Part shown: positions 1-5,651 of the stretch, one piece after another | Layout: each line of letters begins with the position of its first letter | Position numbering within the stretch: the first letter of the stretch is position 1 | Assembly: GCA_023424585.1 (NCBI GenBank) | Contig: JAFADT010000864.1 | Coordinates: 1 to 6,362, forward strand | Reading direction: 5' to 3' | DNA: 6,362 nt | Source: Pseudomonadota bacterium | GTDB taxonomy: Bacteria; Myxococcota; Myxococcia; Myxococcales; Myxococcaceae | The notes under the pieces: generated by a model | Told to the model about the DNA's origin: nothing | The model's input: the letters and a program-made list of their open reading frames with translations, nothing else | Database searches by the model: none | Program-made: the position numbers and the translations under genes

Positions 1-1
1 C

Positions 2-1342
2 GTGTTCGTGGTGGTGGGCGGCGGCGGCAGCGGCTCCGCCGTGAACTCCGGCAACATGAACCTGACGCTGGTGCCGACGGATCAGCGCATGTCGCAGGCG
101 GAGTTCGCGCAGGTGCTGCGCAAGGAGCTGAACAGCTACCCGGGCCTGCGCGCGGTGGTGCAGGACCTGTCGCAGGCGGGCTTCACCGCCCAGCGCGGCT
201 TCCCGGTGGAGTTCAGCGTGCGCGGGTCGGACTGGGACAAGCTGGTGGAGGCGAGCCAGTCCCTGCGCGAGCAGCTCCAGGCGTCCGGCAAGGTGGTGGA
301 CCTGGACACGGACTACCAGCTGGGCCAGCCGGAGCTGCGCATCACGCCGGACCGCGCCCGCGCGGCGGACCTGGGCGTGCCCATCCAGGCGGTGGCGTCC
401 ACGGTGAACGCCCTGGTGGGCGGCGTGCGCGTGGGCAAGTACAGCAGCGGCGGGCGCCGCATCGACGTGCGCATGCGCCTGCTGGCCAGCCAGCGCTCAC
501 GGCCGGAGGACCTGGCGCTCCTGAAGGTCCGGACGGCGAGCAACACGCTGGTGCCGCTGTCGTCGCTGGTGACGCAGGAGGAGCTGCCCGCGCTACAGGC
601 CATCACCCGGCGCGACCGCGAGCGCGCCATCAGCCTCTACGCCAACGTGGCGCCGGGGTCGAACCAGGAGGAGGCGCTGGCCACGGTGGAGGCGCTGGGC
701 AAGGACCTGCCCGGCGGCATCCGCGTGGTGGCGGGCGGCGCCAGCGTGGCGTTCCGCGAGTCCATGAGCAGCCTCATCTTCGCGCTCTTCCTGGGCATCG
801 CCGTCGCGTACATGGTGCTGGGCGCGCAGTTCAACTCGTTCCTGCACCCGGTGACGGTGCTCACGATCCTGCCCCTGTCGGTGGCGGGCGCGTCGTTCGC
901 GCTGCTCGTCACGGGCAACACGCTGAACATCTTCAGCATGATCGGCCTGCTGCTCCTGATGGGCATCGTGAAGAAGAACTCCATCATCCTGGTGGACTAC
1001 GCGCTCCAGCAGCGCGAGCAGGGCGCGGACGCGATGCAGGCGATGCTGCGCGCGGGCCCCGTGCGCCTGCGTCCCATCCTGATGACGTCCACCGCGACGA
1101 TGATGTCCGCGGTGCCGGCGGCGCTGGCGCTGGGCGCGGGCAGCGAGACGCGCGCGCCCATGTCCATCGCGGTGCTGGGCGGCCTGTCCGTGTCCACCGT
1201 GCTCAGCCTGCTCGTGGTGCCCGCGTTCTACGTGGTCGCGGACCGCATCAAGACGCGGCTGGGCAACCGGCTGCGCAAGGGCAAGGGCGACGACGGCCCG
1301 CAGGTCGTCCACGAGGAGCCCCGGCCGGTGCCGCACGGGTAG
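2..1342 (+). CDS. RND efflux pump inner-membrane transporter (AcrB/HAE1 type), 5'-truncated by window edge
   Basis: C-terminal part of a proton-driven RND pump that would export drugs or other small molecules from inner membrane or periplasm through a trimeric complex with a membrane fusion protein and an outer-membrane channel. The frame is open from the left edge; the first GTG is an internal valine, not a start. Of the usual ~1030-1060 residues, 446 are visible. Residues ~1-250 are the second periplasmic (porter/docking) half. Five membrane segments follow at ~256-276, 283-304, 307-333, 350-375 and 385-412, matching TM8-TM12. The TM10 motif GIVKKNSIILVDYA keeps the lysine equivalent to AcrB Lys940 (visible residue 325). 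RPILMTS keeps the threonine equivalent to Thr978 (residue 362). Both belong to the proton relay; the partner aspartates of TM4 lie outside the window. A short charged tail ends the protein. The family is certain; the substrate cannot be told. Confidence 0.95.
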   Translation: MFVVVGGGGSGSAVNSGNMNLTLVPTDQRMSQAEFAQVLRKELNSYPGLRAVVQDLSQAGFTAQRGFPVEFSVRGSDWDKLVEASQSLREQLQASGKVVDLDTDYQLGQPELRITPDRARAADLGVPIQAVASTVNALVGGVRVGKYSSGGRRIDVRMRLLASQRSRPEDLALLKVRTASNTLVPLSSLVTQEELPALQAITRRDRERAISLYANVAPGSNQEEALATVEALGKDLPGGIRVVAGGASVAFRESMSSLIFALFLGIAVAYMVLGAQFNSFLHPVTVLTILPLSVAGASFALLVTGNTLNIFSMIGLLLLMGIVKKNSIILVDYALQQREQGADAMQAMLRAGPVRLRPILMTSTATMMSAVPAALALGAGSETRAPMSIAVLGGLSVSTVLSLLVVPAFYVVADRIKTRLGNRLRKGKGDDGPQVVHEEPRPVPHG

Positions 1343-1343
1343 G

Positions 1344-1376
1344 GGCCGGGCGCGGTGACGCCCGACACGCCCGGCC
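1344..1376 (+). terminator. GC-rich hairpin after the RND pump gene, possible terminator
   Basis: A perfect 9-bp inverted repeat, GGCCGGGCG at 1344-1352 and CGCCCGGCC at 1368-1376, starts two bases after the pump stop codon. The 15-base loop can form a competing inner stem (GGGCG/CGCCC). There is no T-tract, so it is not a classical intrinsic terminator; it could stabilise the 3' end or help termination. The position supports a role, but GC-rich DNA forms such repeats easily. Confidence 0.35.
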
Positions 1377-1526
1377 GCCCGCGCATGAGCGCCCAGGGGC
1401 CCTTCCAGCCCGCACGGGCGACGGCCCGGCCGCCCGCGCGCCTCCCGCCTCTCCCGGACGATGCAGGCGCCCTGGCGCGTGCGCAGCGTCTTTCCGGACA
1501 CGGGCCCTTTGGGGCCTCGCACCTTC

Positions 1527-1530
1527 GGAG
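1527..1530 (+). promoter_or_regulatory. Ribosome binding site of the DUF2267 gene
   Basis: GGAG, seven bases before the ATG at 1538. It decides the start: the same frame is open back to an ATG at 1355, but that start has no comparable site and would add 61 residues of Pro/Ala/Arg-rich sequence that look like translated noncoding DNA. Confidence 0.65.
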
Positions 1531-1537
1531 ACGCGCC

Positions 1538-1996
1538 ATGGCCACACCTGTTCCTCCCGACACCCACGCCGTGCCCGTCAAGGAGCGCGACGAGTCACTC
1601 GAGCTCCAGCCGTTCCTGGATGAAATCCAGAGCGACGCGGTCATGCACAGCCAGGGCCTGGAGGCCCGGGAGGCCGCGAGCGCGGTGTTCTGCTCGCTCG
1701 CCCGGCGCCTGTCGGACGGAGAGGACGTGAAGCTCTTCCGCTCGCTGCGCGGCGGCATTGGCGCCATCCTGGGCGCCTGCTCGGTGCACCGGGGGCCGTC
1801 GCGCGCGAAGCGCATCGGCCGCGATGAGTTCATCACCGACGTGGCGGATCACCTGGACATCAAGCCGGATCAGGCCTTCCGCGTCGTCACCGCGGTGTTC
1901 ACCGCCGTGCGCGACCGCATCCCCGAGGACGAGGTCGCCGCCGTGGCGTCACAGCTGCCCGCGGAGCTGGGCGACCTCTTCCGCAGACCGGTCTGA
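1538..1996 (+). CDS. DUF2267 domain protein
   Basis: A 152-aa soluble protein with no signal peptide or membrane segment. It fits DUF2267, a family of small, mostly helical bacterial proteins of unknown function, often built as two related halves. Residues ~22-82 form the first half (starting LELQPFLDEIQ, ending near GAILGAC). Residues ~94-152 form the second, with the pattern typical of the family: DEFITDVADHL, a helix DQAFRVVTAVFTAVRDRIP, then SQLPAELGDLF, where LPAEL is the most recognisable motif. The start is set by the GGAG site. It follows the RND pump on the same strand after 195 bases and is convergent with the monooxygenase, only 31 bases separating the stop codons. No promoter was recognised, so it could be read alone or by readthrough from the pump. 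Family assignment is from remembered motifs; the biochemical role is unknown. Confidence 0.85.
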   Translation: MATPVPPDTHAVPVKERDESLELQPFLDEIQSDAVMHSQGLEAREAASAVFCSLARRLSDGEDVKLFRSLRGGIGAILGACSVHRGPSRAKRIGRDEFITDVADHLDIKPDQAFRVVTAVFTAVRDRIPEDEVAAVASQLPAELGDLFRRPV

Positions 1997-2004
1997 CCCC
2001 GGTC
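1986..2004. terminator. Small hairpin between convergent genes, possible two-way terminator
   Basis: GACCGG at 1986-1991 and CCGGTC at 1999-2004 form a 6-bp stem with a 7-base loop, spanning the DUF2267 stop codon in the 31-base convergent gap. The left arm is also part of a 10-bp perfect palindrome at 1985-1994. There is no T-tract on either strand, so the terminator reading rests mostly on position. Confidence 0.25.
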
Positions 2005-2027
2005 CCGCCCGGAGGCTCCGCGTGCGC

Positions 2028-3575
2028 TCACCGACGCGCCGCCTCCGCGCCGGAGCTGGCGCCCACGGCAGGGGGGAGCGCCTGTGACGACAGGGCATCC
2101 CCGCCCCGTCGGAACTCCATGGCGTCGTCGTCCACGCGGCCGTAGCGCATCATCACCAGGTCGCGCACGTAGTTCTGGTACAGGCGCCACGGCGCGCGCG
2201 AGCCCTGGCGGGGCAGGGCGTCCAGCGCGCGCTGCACATACCCGGAGCTGAAGTCGAGCACCGGCTCCGGCGTCATGGCAGGGCCGCCGACGCGCGGCGT
2301 GCTCTGCGTGTAGCCGTGCTGCCTCATGTGATTGAGCAGGCGGCAGGTGTACTCCGCCACCAGATCGCACTTCAGCGTCCACGACGCGTTGGTGTACCCG
2401 AAGGCCGCGACGAGGTTGGGCACGTCGCTGAACATCATCCCCTTGTACGTCAGCGTTCGCGCCAGCTGGACGGGCGCGCCGTCCACCACCAGCGACAGGC
2501 CGCTCAGGATCTTCACGTTCAGCCCGGTGGCGGTGACGATGACGTCCGCGTCCAGGTGCGCGCCCGAGCGCAGCTTCAGGCCCGTCTCGGTGAAGGACTC
2601 GATGTGGTCCGTCACCACGGAGGCGTGGCCCTCGCGGATGGCGTGGAAGAGGTCGCCGTCGGGGGCGACGCACAGCCGCTCGTCCCAGGGGTTGTAGCGG
2701 GGCGCGAAGTGCGTATCGACGTCGAAGGTCTTGCCGAGCGCGCGCCGCACCCCCAGGCGCAGCAGCCACTTCATCAGGCCCGGCCGGCTGCGCGCGAGCT
2801 TGTAGAAGAACATGCCGCGCAGGACGTTCTTCCAGCGCGCGGCCGCGTAGGCCACGCGCCGGGGGAGGACGTACCGCAACGCCTGGGCGACGCCGTCCTC
2901 GGCCGGCTGATCCGCGATGTACGTCGGCGAGCGCTGTAGCATCGTGACGTGCGCGGCGCGCCCGGCCATCGCGGGGACCAGCGTCACCGCCGTCGCGCCG
3001 CTGCCGATGACGACCACGCGCTTGCCGCTGTAGTCCAGGTCCTCGGGCCAGTGCTGCGGGTGCACCACGCGGCCCTGGAAGCGCTCCGTGCCGGGCCAGG
3101 TGGGCGTGTAGCCGCTCGCGTAGTCGTAGTAGCCGGTGCAGGCGTAGAGGAAGCCGCACGTCATGCGCGTCGGGACGCGCTCCGGGCCCACCTCCACGTC
3201 CACCGTCCAGCGCGAGTCCTCCGAGGACCACTCCGCCCGCGTCGCCCGGTGGTGGTAGCGGATGTGCCGGTCGATGCCGTACTCCGCGGCGGTCTCCTCG
3301 ATGTACGCCTTGATGGACGGCCCCTCCGCGATGGCCTTGCCGCCCAGCCACGGCCGGAAGCGATAGCCCAGCGTGTACATGTCCGAGTCCGAGCGGACGC
3401 CCGGATAGCGGAACAGGTCCCACGTGCCGCCCATGGCCCCGCGCCCTTCGAGGATGGCGTAGCTGCGGGTGGGGCAGAGCGTCTGGAGATGGTACGCGGC
3501 GCCGATGCCCGACAGGCCCGCGCCGATGATCAACACCTCCACGTGCGACGGCGGCTCGGCGGGAGACGGGGGCAT
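2028..3575 (-). CDS. ethA: Type I Baeyer-Villiger flavin monooxygenase, EthA-like
   Basis: A 515-aa FAD- and NADPH-dependent monooxygenase. The family inserts oxygen beside a carbonyl, turning ketones into esters or lactones, and can oxygenate sulfur. Motifs: FAD-binding GAGLSG (~18-23); the first Baeyer-Villiger fingerprint, GGTW to YPG with a later Asp (~49-63); the second, FQGRVVHPQHWP (~166-177); NADPH-binding GSGATA (~191-196); and an arginine in WDERLC (~300) that probably matches the catalytic Arg. Stretches such as MYTLGYRFRPW, HPQHWPEDLDY, GSGATAVTLVPA and GYTNASWTLK agree closely with M. tuberculosis EthA (Rv3854c, 489 aa) as I remember it; the extra length is mainly a C-terminal Ala/Ser tail. 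The ATG at 3575 is preferred over the adjacent GTG at 3578 because GAGGAG lies 7 bases before it. It is divergent from a TetR gene, the arrangement of ethA/ethR. Enzyme class is certain; the symbol reflects similarity only, and the natural substrate is unknown. Confidence 0.95.
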   Translation of the reverse strand: MPPSPAEPPSHVEVLIIGAGLSGIGAAYHLQTLCPTRSYAILEGRGAMGGTWDLFRYPGVRSDSDMYTLGYRFRPWLGGKAIAEGPSIKAYIEETAAEYGIDRHIRYHHRATRAEWSSEDSRWTVDVEVGPERVPTRMTCGFLYACTGYYDYASGYTPTWPGTERFQGRVVHPQHWPEDLDYSGKRVVVIGSGATAVTLVPAMAGRAAHVTMLQRSPTYIADQPAEDGVAQALRYVLPRRVAYAAARWKNVLRGMFFYKLARSRPGLMKWLLRLGVRRALGKTFDVDTHFAPRYNPWDERLCVAPDGDLFHAIREGHASVVTDHIESFTETGLKLRSGAHLDADVIVTATGLNVKILSGLSLVVDGAPVQLARTLTYKGMMFSDVPNLVAAFGYTNASWTLKCDLVAEYTCRLLNHMRQHGYTQSTPRVGGPAMTPEPVLDFSSGYVQRALDALPRQGSRAPWRLYQNYVRDLVMMRYGRVDDDAMEFRRGGDALSSQALPPAVGASSGAEAARR

Positions 3576-3582
3576 CACGGGA

Positions 3583-3588
3583 CTCCTC
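3583..3588 (-). promoter_or_regulatory. Ribosome binding site of the monooxygenase gene
   Basis: CTCCTC on the + strand, GAGGAG on the coding strand. Spacing is 7 bases to the ATG at 3575 and only 4 to the GTG at 3578, which favours the ATG. It lies one base from the inner edge of the inverted repeat at 3590-3607. Confidence 0.75.
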
Positions 3589-3589
3589 G

Positions 3590-3607
3590 TGGTACAGGAA
3601 GGTACCC
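3590..3607. promoter_or_regulatory. Candidate TetR operator O1 (imperfect inverted repeat)
   Basis: TGGTAC at 3590-3595, six bases, then GTACCC at 3602-3607: 5 of 6 positions pair. Arm sequence and spacing match the perfect repeat at 3645-3664. It sits in the monooxygenase leader just upstream of the ribosome binding site and downstream of the predicted promoter, where a bound repressor could block elongation. The binding protein is inferred to be the adjacent TetR regulator. Confidence 0.5.
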
Positions 3608-3624
3608 AGTCCGTACGTCTGTGG

Positions 3625-3654
3625 GTGAGAGGTAGCAGTGACGTCTGGTACGGT
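3625..3654 (+). promoter_or_regulatory. Candidate promoter of the tetR-family gene
   Basis: GTGAGA (3625-3630, 4 of 6 to the -35 consensus), 18 bases, then TACGGT (3649-3654) with TG one base upstream, fitting an extended -10 of the TGnTAnnnT form. The -10 lies within the left arm and spacer of O2, so the gene would be autorepressed. Both boxes are weak matches. Confidence 0.3.
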
Positions 3655-3657
3655 CAA
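3629..3657 (-). promoter_or_regulatory. Candidate promoter of the monooxygenase gene
   Basis: On the minus strand, TTGACC (3652-3657) resembles a housekeeping sigma -35 box at 5 of 6 positions. After 17 bases comes TACCTC (3629-3634), preceded by TGC as in an extended -10. The -10 match is weak, as is common in GC-rich genomes. The -35 box is exactly the 6-base spacer of the inverted repeat at 3645-3664, so a repressor there would block RNA polymerase. Predicted transcription start is near 3622. Confidence 0.4.
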
Positions 3658-3664
3658 GTACCAG
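3645..3664. promoter_or_regulatory. Candidate TetR operator O2 (perfect inverted repeat)
   Basis: CTGGTAC at 3645-3651, spacer GGTCAA at 3652-3657, GTACCAG at 3658-3664: a perfect 7-bp inverted repeat of 20 bp overall, the size and symmetry typical of TetR-family operators. It overlaps the -35 box of the divergent monooxygenase promoter and the -10 box of the tetR-family promoter, and ends 4 bases before the AGGAG ribosome binding site of that gene (3669-3673). Its centre is 56 bp from that of O1. Confidence 0.6.
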
Positions 3665-3677
3665 CCCCAGGAGCCGC

Positions 3678-4274
3678 ATGACGTCCCCATCCGAGCACGC
3701 AGGTGAGGCCCCCCGGGACCGGCTCGTCGCGGGCATGGCGCAGGCCATCATCGAGGTGGGCTACGCCCGGCTGACCATCGCGGACATCGTGCGGCACGCC
3801 CGGGTGTCGAGGCGCACGTTCTATGAGCACTTCGAGGACAAGGAGGCGTGCCTGCTGGCGCTCTACGCGGCGCAGAGCGCGCGGCTGCTGGAGGAGATCC
3901 AGGCGGCCATCCAGCACGCCCCCCCCGGCGAGCTGCGGGCCAGCATCGGCGCGGCGGTCTACCTCTCCAGCCTCCAGAGCCGGCCGGGGCTCGTGCGGAC
4001 GCTCCTCGTGGAGATCCTGCACGTGGGCCCGAAGGGCTTCGAGCTGCGCCGCCAGGTGATGCGGAGCTTCGCGGAGCTGATGCGGCGGGAGTTCGACGCG
4101 GCGGGCACCGGGGCCCCGCTGTCACCGGCGATCGCCATGGCGCTGGTGGGCGGCATCAACGAGCTCATCCTGGAGGCCGTGGAGGAGGAGCGCGTCGACC
4201 GGCTCTCGGAGCTGGCCGGTCCGGTCGCCGCGTTCGTCCGAGGGCTCCTGGAGGCTCGGCCTCCGGCGAAGTGA
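3678..4274 (+). CDS. TetR/AcrR-family transcriptional repressor
   Basis: A 198-aa dimeric DNA-binding repressor of the type that leaves its operator when a small ligand binds its C-terminal domain. The N-terminal domain has the TetR helix-turn-helix at ~32-63: LTIADIVRHARVSRRTFYEHF, then KEACLLALY. Residues ~64-190 are the all-helical ligand-binding and dimer domain, which is poorly conserved and does not reveal the ligand. The ATG at 3678 has AGGAG 4 bases upstream. The gene is divergent from the EthA-like monooxygenase, with 102 bases between the two starts, and two inverted repeats in that gap are the likely operators, so control of the monooxygenase and of itself is inferred. Despite the ethA/ethR-like layout, the sequence does not look like mycobacterial EthR outside the HTH signature, so that name is not given. 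Family certain, target likely, ligand unknown. Confidence 0.95.
   Translation: MTSPSEHAGEAPRDRLVAGMAQAIIEVGYARLTIADIVRHARVSRRTFYEHFEDKEACLLALYAAQSARLLEEIQAAIQHAPPGELRASIGAAVYLSSLQSRPGLVRTLLVEILHVGPKGFELRRQVMRSFAELMRREFDAAGTGAPLSPAIAMALVGGINELILEAVEEERVDRLSELAGPVAAFVRGLLEARPPAK
4248..4266 (+). repeat. Perfect hairpin at the 3' end of the tetR-family gene
   Basis: GGAGGC (4250-4255), loop TCG, GCCTCC (4259-4264), extended by a G-U and a C-G pair. It lies inside the coding sequence, six bases before the stop codon, with no T-tract after it. It may protect the mRNA 3' end or be a chance product of Glu/Ala/Pro codons. Confidence 0.25.
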
Positions 4275-4285
4275 ACGACCCTCCG

Positions 4286-4302
4286 TCCAGGGGCTCCAGG
4301 GG
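4286..4302. repeat. Short direct repeat TCCAGGGG x2
   Basis: TCCAGGGG at 4286-4293 and again at 4295-4302, separated by one C, shortly after the tetR-family stop codon. This is the only repeat structure noticed in the noncoding stretch 4275-4471. No function is suggested by position. Confidence 0.3.
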
Positions 4303-4461
4303 GGAGGCCTCGCGGCACGGCCCAGGCGTGGCTCCGCTCTTCGTAGACGACGCTGGGCGGGGCGGGGAAGGCTGGGGGCGAAAGAAGCGCGGCGCGAGGA
4401 GGCATCGCATCTCGGCGTCCTCGGACTGATAGGCTGCGTCGCGGCGCTCACGGCCCTGAGC

Positions 4462-4466
4462 GGAGG
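4462..4466 (+). promoter_or_regulatory. Ribosome binding site of the small gene
   Basis: GGAGG, five bases before the ATG at 4472. It is one of the best Shine-Dalgarno matches in the window and is the main reason to accept the small reading frame that follows. A weak extended -10-like box (TGATAGGCT, 4427-4435) lies upstream, but no convincing -35 was seen. Confidence 0.6.
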
Positions 4467-4471
4467 ACGCA

Positions 4472-4648
4472 ATGCCCTGGTGGAACCCTTCCCGGAGAAC
4501 CGGCGCGCAGTCCGTGCGCGAGCGCTCGCCTCGCAGGTCCGCTTCCACCGCCCAAGCACTGGCGGAGCGCCTGCTCCTCTTCAGCTTCATCGCGGAGGCC
4601 GTGCGCCACGGGCTGGTGGATCCGCTCATGGAGCCGCGGCGGGCCTGA
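4472..4648 (+). CDS. Small protein of unknown function, 58 aa
   Basis: A short reading frame starting MPWWNPSRRTG, with GGAGG five bases before the ATG and an end that coincides with a probable intrinsic terminator. About 88% of its third codon positions are G or C, as in the neighbouring genes. The N-terminal half (~1-28) is basic and Ser/Arg-rich; residues ~29-53 form a likely amphipathic helix, ALAERLLLFSFIAEAV, followed by RHGLVDPLME. This is too short and too interrupted by charges to be a clear membrane segment. No family was recognised. It lies between the tetR-family gene (197 bases upstream) and the hydrolase (67 bases downstream) on the same strand. A real small gene is the best reading because start signal, codon use and terminator agree, but chance is possible. 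Confidence 0.55.
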   Translation: MPWWNPSRRTGAQSVRERSPRRSASTAQALAERLLLFSFIAEAVRHGLVDPLMEPRRA

Positions 4649-4668
4649 GGTCCGAGGCCCCCTTTTTT
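4641..4668 (+). terminator. Probable intrinsic terminator after the small gene
   Basis: GGGCCT (4641-4646) pairs perfectly with AGGCCC (4655-4660) around an 8-base loop, followed by CC and six T residues (4663-4668). This is the only hairpin plus T-tract in the window. It overlaps the stop codon of the small gene and would separate its transcript from the hydrolase gene downstream. Confidence 0.55.
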
Positions 4669-4673
4669 CCATC

Positions 4674-4702
4674 TTGCCCAGGATGTTTTCACATCCTAAG
4701 CA
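4674..4702 (+). promoter_or_regulatory. Candidate promoter of the alpha/beta hydrolase gene
   Basis: TTGCCC (4674-4679, 4 of 6 to the -35 consensus), a 17-base spacer, then TAAGCA (4697-4702) as a weak -10. The spacer is almost entirely the palindrome at 4680-4697. The transcript would begin near 4709, only a few bases before the ATG at 4716, which has no Shine-Dalgarno, so a very short leader or leaderless start would follow. Confidence 0.3.
4680..4697. promoter_or_regulatory. Perfect 18-bp palindrome, candidate operator before the hydrolase
   Basis: AGGATGT (4680-4686), spacer TTTC, ACATCCT (4691-4697): a perfect 7-bp inverted repeat. It is AT-richer than the surrounding DNA and lies 18 bases before the ATG at 4716, between candidate -35 and -10 boxes. 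It differs from the TGGTAC-N6-GTACC sites, so a different regulator is implied. An RNA hairpin is the alternative; if translation began at 4683, part of it would be coding. Confidence 0.45.
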
Positions 4703-4715
4703 CTCCGCGACGACC

Positions 4716-5600
4716 ATGGCCCGAACAACGCCGTACCCGATTCGCTGCGCCGATGGCTTCGAGCTACAGGCCACGCTGCACACGCCGGAAGGGCCCGTCC
4801 GGGGCGTGGTGCTGGTGCACCCCGCCACCGCCATGCCGGAGCGAATGTATTTCGCGTTCGCTTCGCGCCTGACGGACGTCGGCTTCGCGGCGGTCACGTA
4901 CAACTATCGCGGCGTGCATCCCTCGGGGGACGCGCGGAGGACGCGGGCCGGGTTCACCACGTGGATCGACCAGGACGTGGACGCGGTGACCCACTGGGCG
5001 GCGGAGCGCTACGCGGGACTGCCGGTGATGGCGGTGGGCCACAGCTTCGGGGGCCACGCCATCGGGTTGAGCCAGAGCAGCCAGCGCCTCACCGCCGCGG
5101 TGATGGTGGCGTCCCAGGCCGGGAGCCTGCGGTTCATCCGGCAGTGGAGGGAGCGGCTGCTGGTGACGATGTTCCTGAAGATCATCGGGCCGGTGTGCGC
5201 GCGGGTCCTGGGCTACATGCCCTATGTGCGACTGGGGCTCGGCGAGGACGTGCCCGCGCAGACGATGCTGGAGTGGAGCCGCTGGACGTCCTTGCCCCGC
5301 TTCTACTTCGACGATCCGCGCCTGGACGCGGTGACCCGCTTCGCCCGGCTGCGCATGCCGGTGCTGGCCATCGGGCTGGACGACGACCCGTGGGGGCCTC
5401 CCGAGGCCATCGACCTCATCAGTCAGCACCTCACGAACTGCACCGTGGAGCGCCGGCAGTTCTCCCCGGCGGACAGCGCCGGCCAGGGCATCGCGCACCT
5501 GGGCTTCTTCCGCGAGCACCACGCCGCCACGCTCTGGCCCCAGGTGGTGGACTGGCTGTGTCGCCAGGCGCTGGCGCGCGATCCGGATCAGCGCCCATGA
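4716..5600 (+). CDS. Alpha/beta hydrolase family protein (COG4757-like)
   Basis: A 294-aa cytoplasmic hydrolase, probably an esterase or lipase-like enzyme. After the opening PYPIRCADGFELQATLH come the family's core strands, VVLVHPATAM with the HPA oxyanion-loop region (~31-40) and FAAVTYNYRG (~57-66). The nucleophile elbow is GHSFGG (Ser110), the acid is probably in GLDDDPWG (Asp222-224), and the catalytic histidine is in GIAHLGFFR (His261); the HLGFF ending is typical of the COG4757 group as remembered. There is no signal peptide or membrane segment. The ATG at 4716 is chosen because homology begins just after it; in-frame TTG 4674 and ATG 4683 would add 14 or 11 residues spanning the palindrome, and none of the three has a good ribosome binding site. 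A possible role in cleaving Baeyer-Villiger products is inferred from proximity only. Fold and catalytic class are firm; the substrate is unknown. Confidence 0.92.
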   Translation: MARTTPYPIRCADGFELQATLHTPEGPVRGVVLVHPATAMPERMYFAFASRLTDVGFAAVTYNYRGVHPSGDARRTRAGFTTWIDQDVDAVTHWAAERYAGLPVMAVGHSFGGHAIGLSQSSQRLTAAVMVASQAGSLRFIRQWRERLLVTMFLKIIGPVCARVLGYMPYVRLGLGEDVPAQTMLEWSRWTSLPRFYFDDPRLDAVTRFARLRMPVLAIGLDDDPWGPPEAIDLISQHLTNCTVERRQFSPADSAGQGIAHLGFFREHHAATLWPQVVDWLCRQALARDPDQRP

Positions 5601-5651
5601 GGCGCCGCGGCCGCCCTGGCGCGCGTCTTCGTCTTCAGGGAGCCCGTTCCA

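Noticed and set aside
1503..1516. GGCCC/GGGCC inverted repeat upstream of the DUF2267 gene as an operator
   Set aside because: A five-base G/C-only repeat is expected by chance in this composition and no promoter boxes flank it.
1355..1537. An N-terminal extension of the DUF2267 protein back to the ATG at 1355
   Set aside because: The extra 61 residues are Pro/Ala/Arg-rich without family similarity, overlap the hairpin after the pump gene, and lack a ribosome binding site; the ATG at 1538 has GGAG at good spacing.
593..1567. A long minus-strand open frame opposite the RND pump gene
   Set aside because: It is antisense to clearly coding pump sequence; its product is extremely rich in Arg, His and Ala with no recognisable domain.
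1870..3690. A 606-codon open frame on the minus strand overlapping the monooxygenase gene
   Set aside because: It overlaps the monooxygenase in another frame of the same strand; the translation is dominated by Arg, Gly, Ala and Pro with no motifs, as expected from a GC-rich shadow frame.
3678..4274. Naming the regulator ethR because of the ethA/ethR-like layout
   Set aside because: Outside the general TetR helix-turn-helix pattern, the sequence does not resemble EthR as remembered; only the arrangement matches.
4405..4435. A promoter for the small gene using TGATAGGCT as an extended -10
   Set aside because: The -10 is a weak match and no acceptable -35 lies at 16-19 bases, so it is mentioned only as a possibility and not listed as a feature.
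4165..4692. A minus-strand frame of 175 codons across the stretch after the tetR-family gene
   Set aside because: Low-complexity Arg/Pro/Ser product with no domain; it overlaps the end of the tetR-family gene and the better-supported small gene on the other strand.
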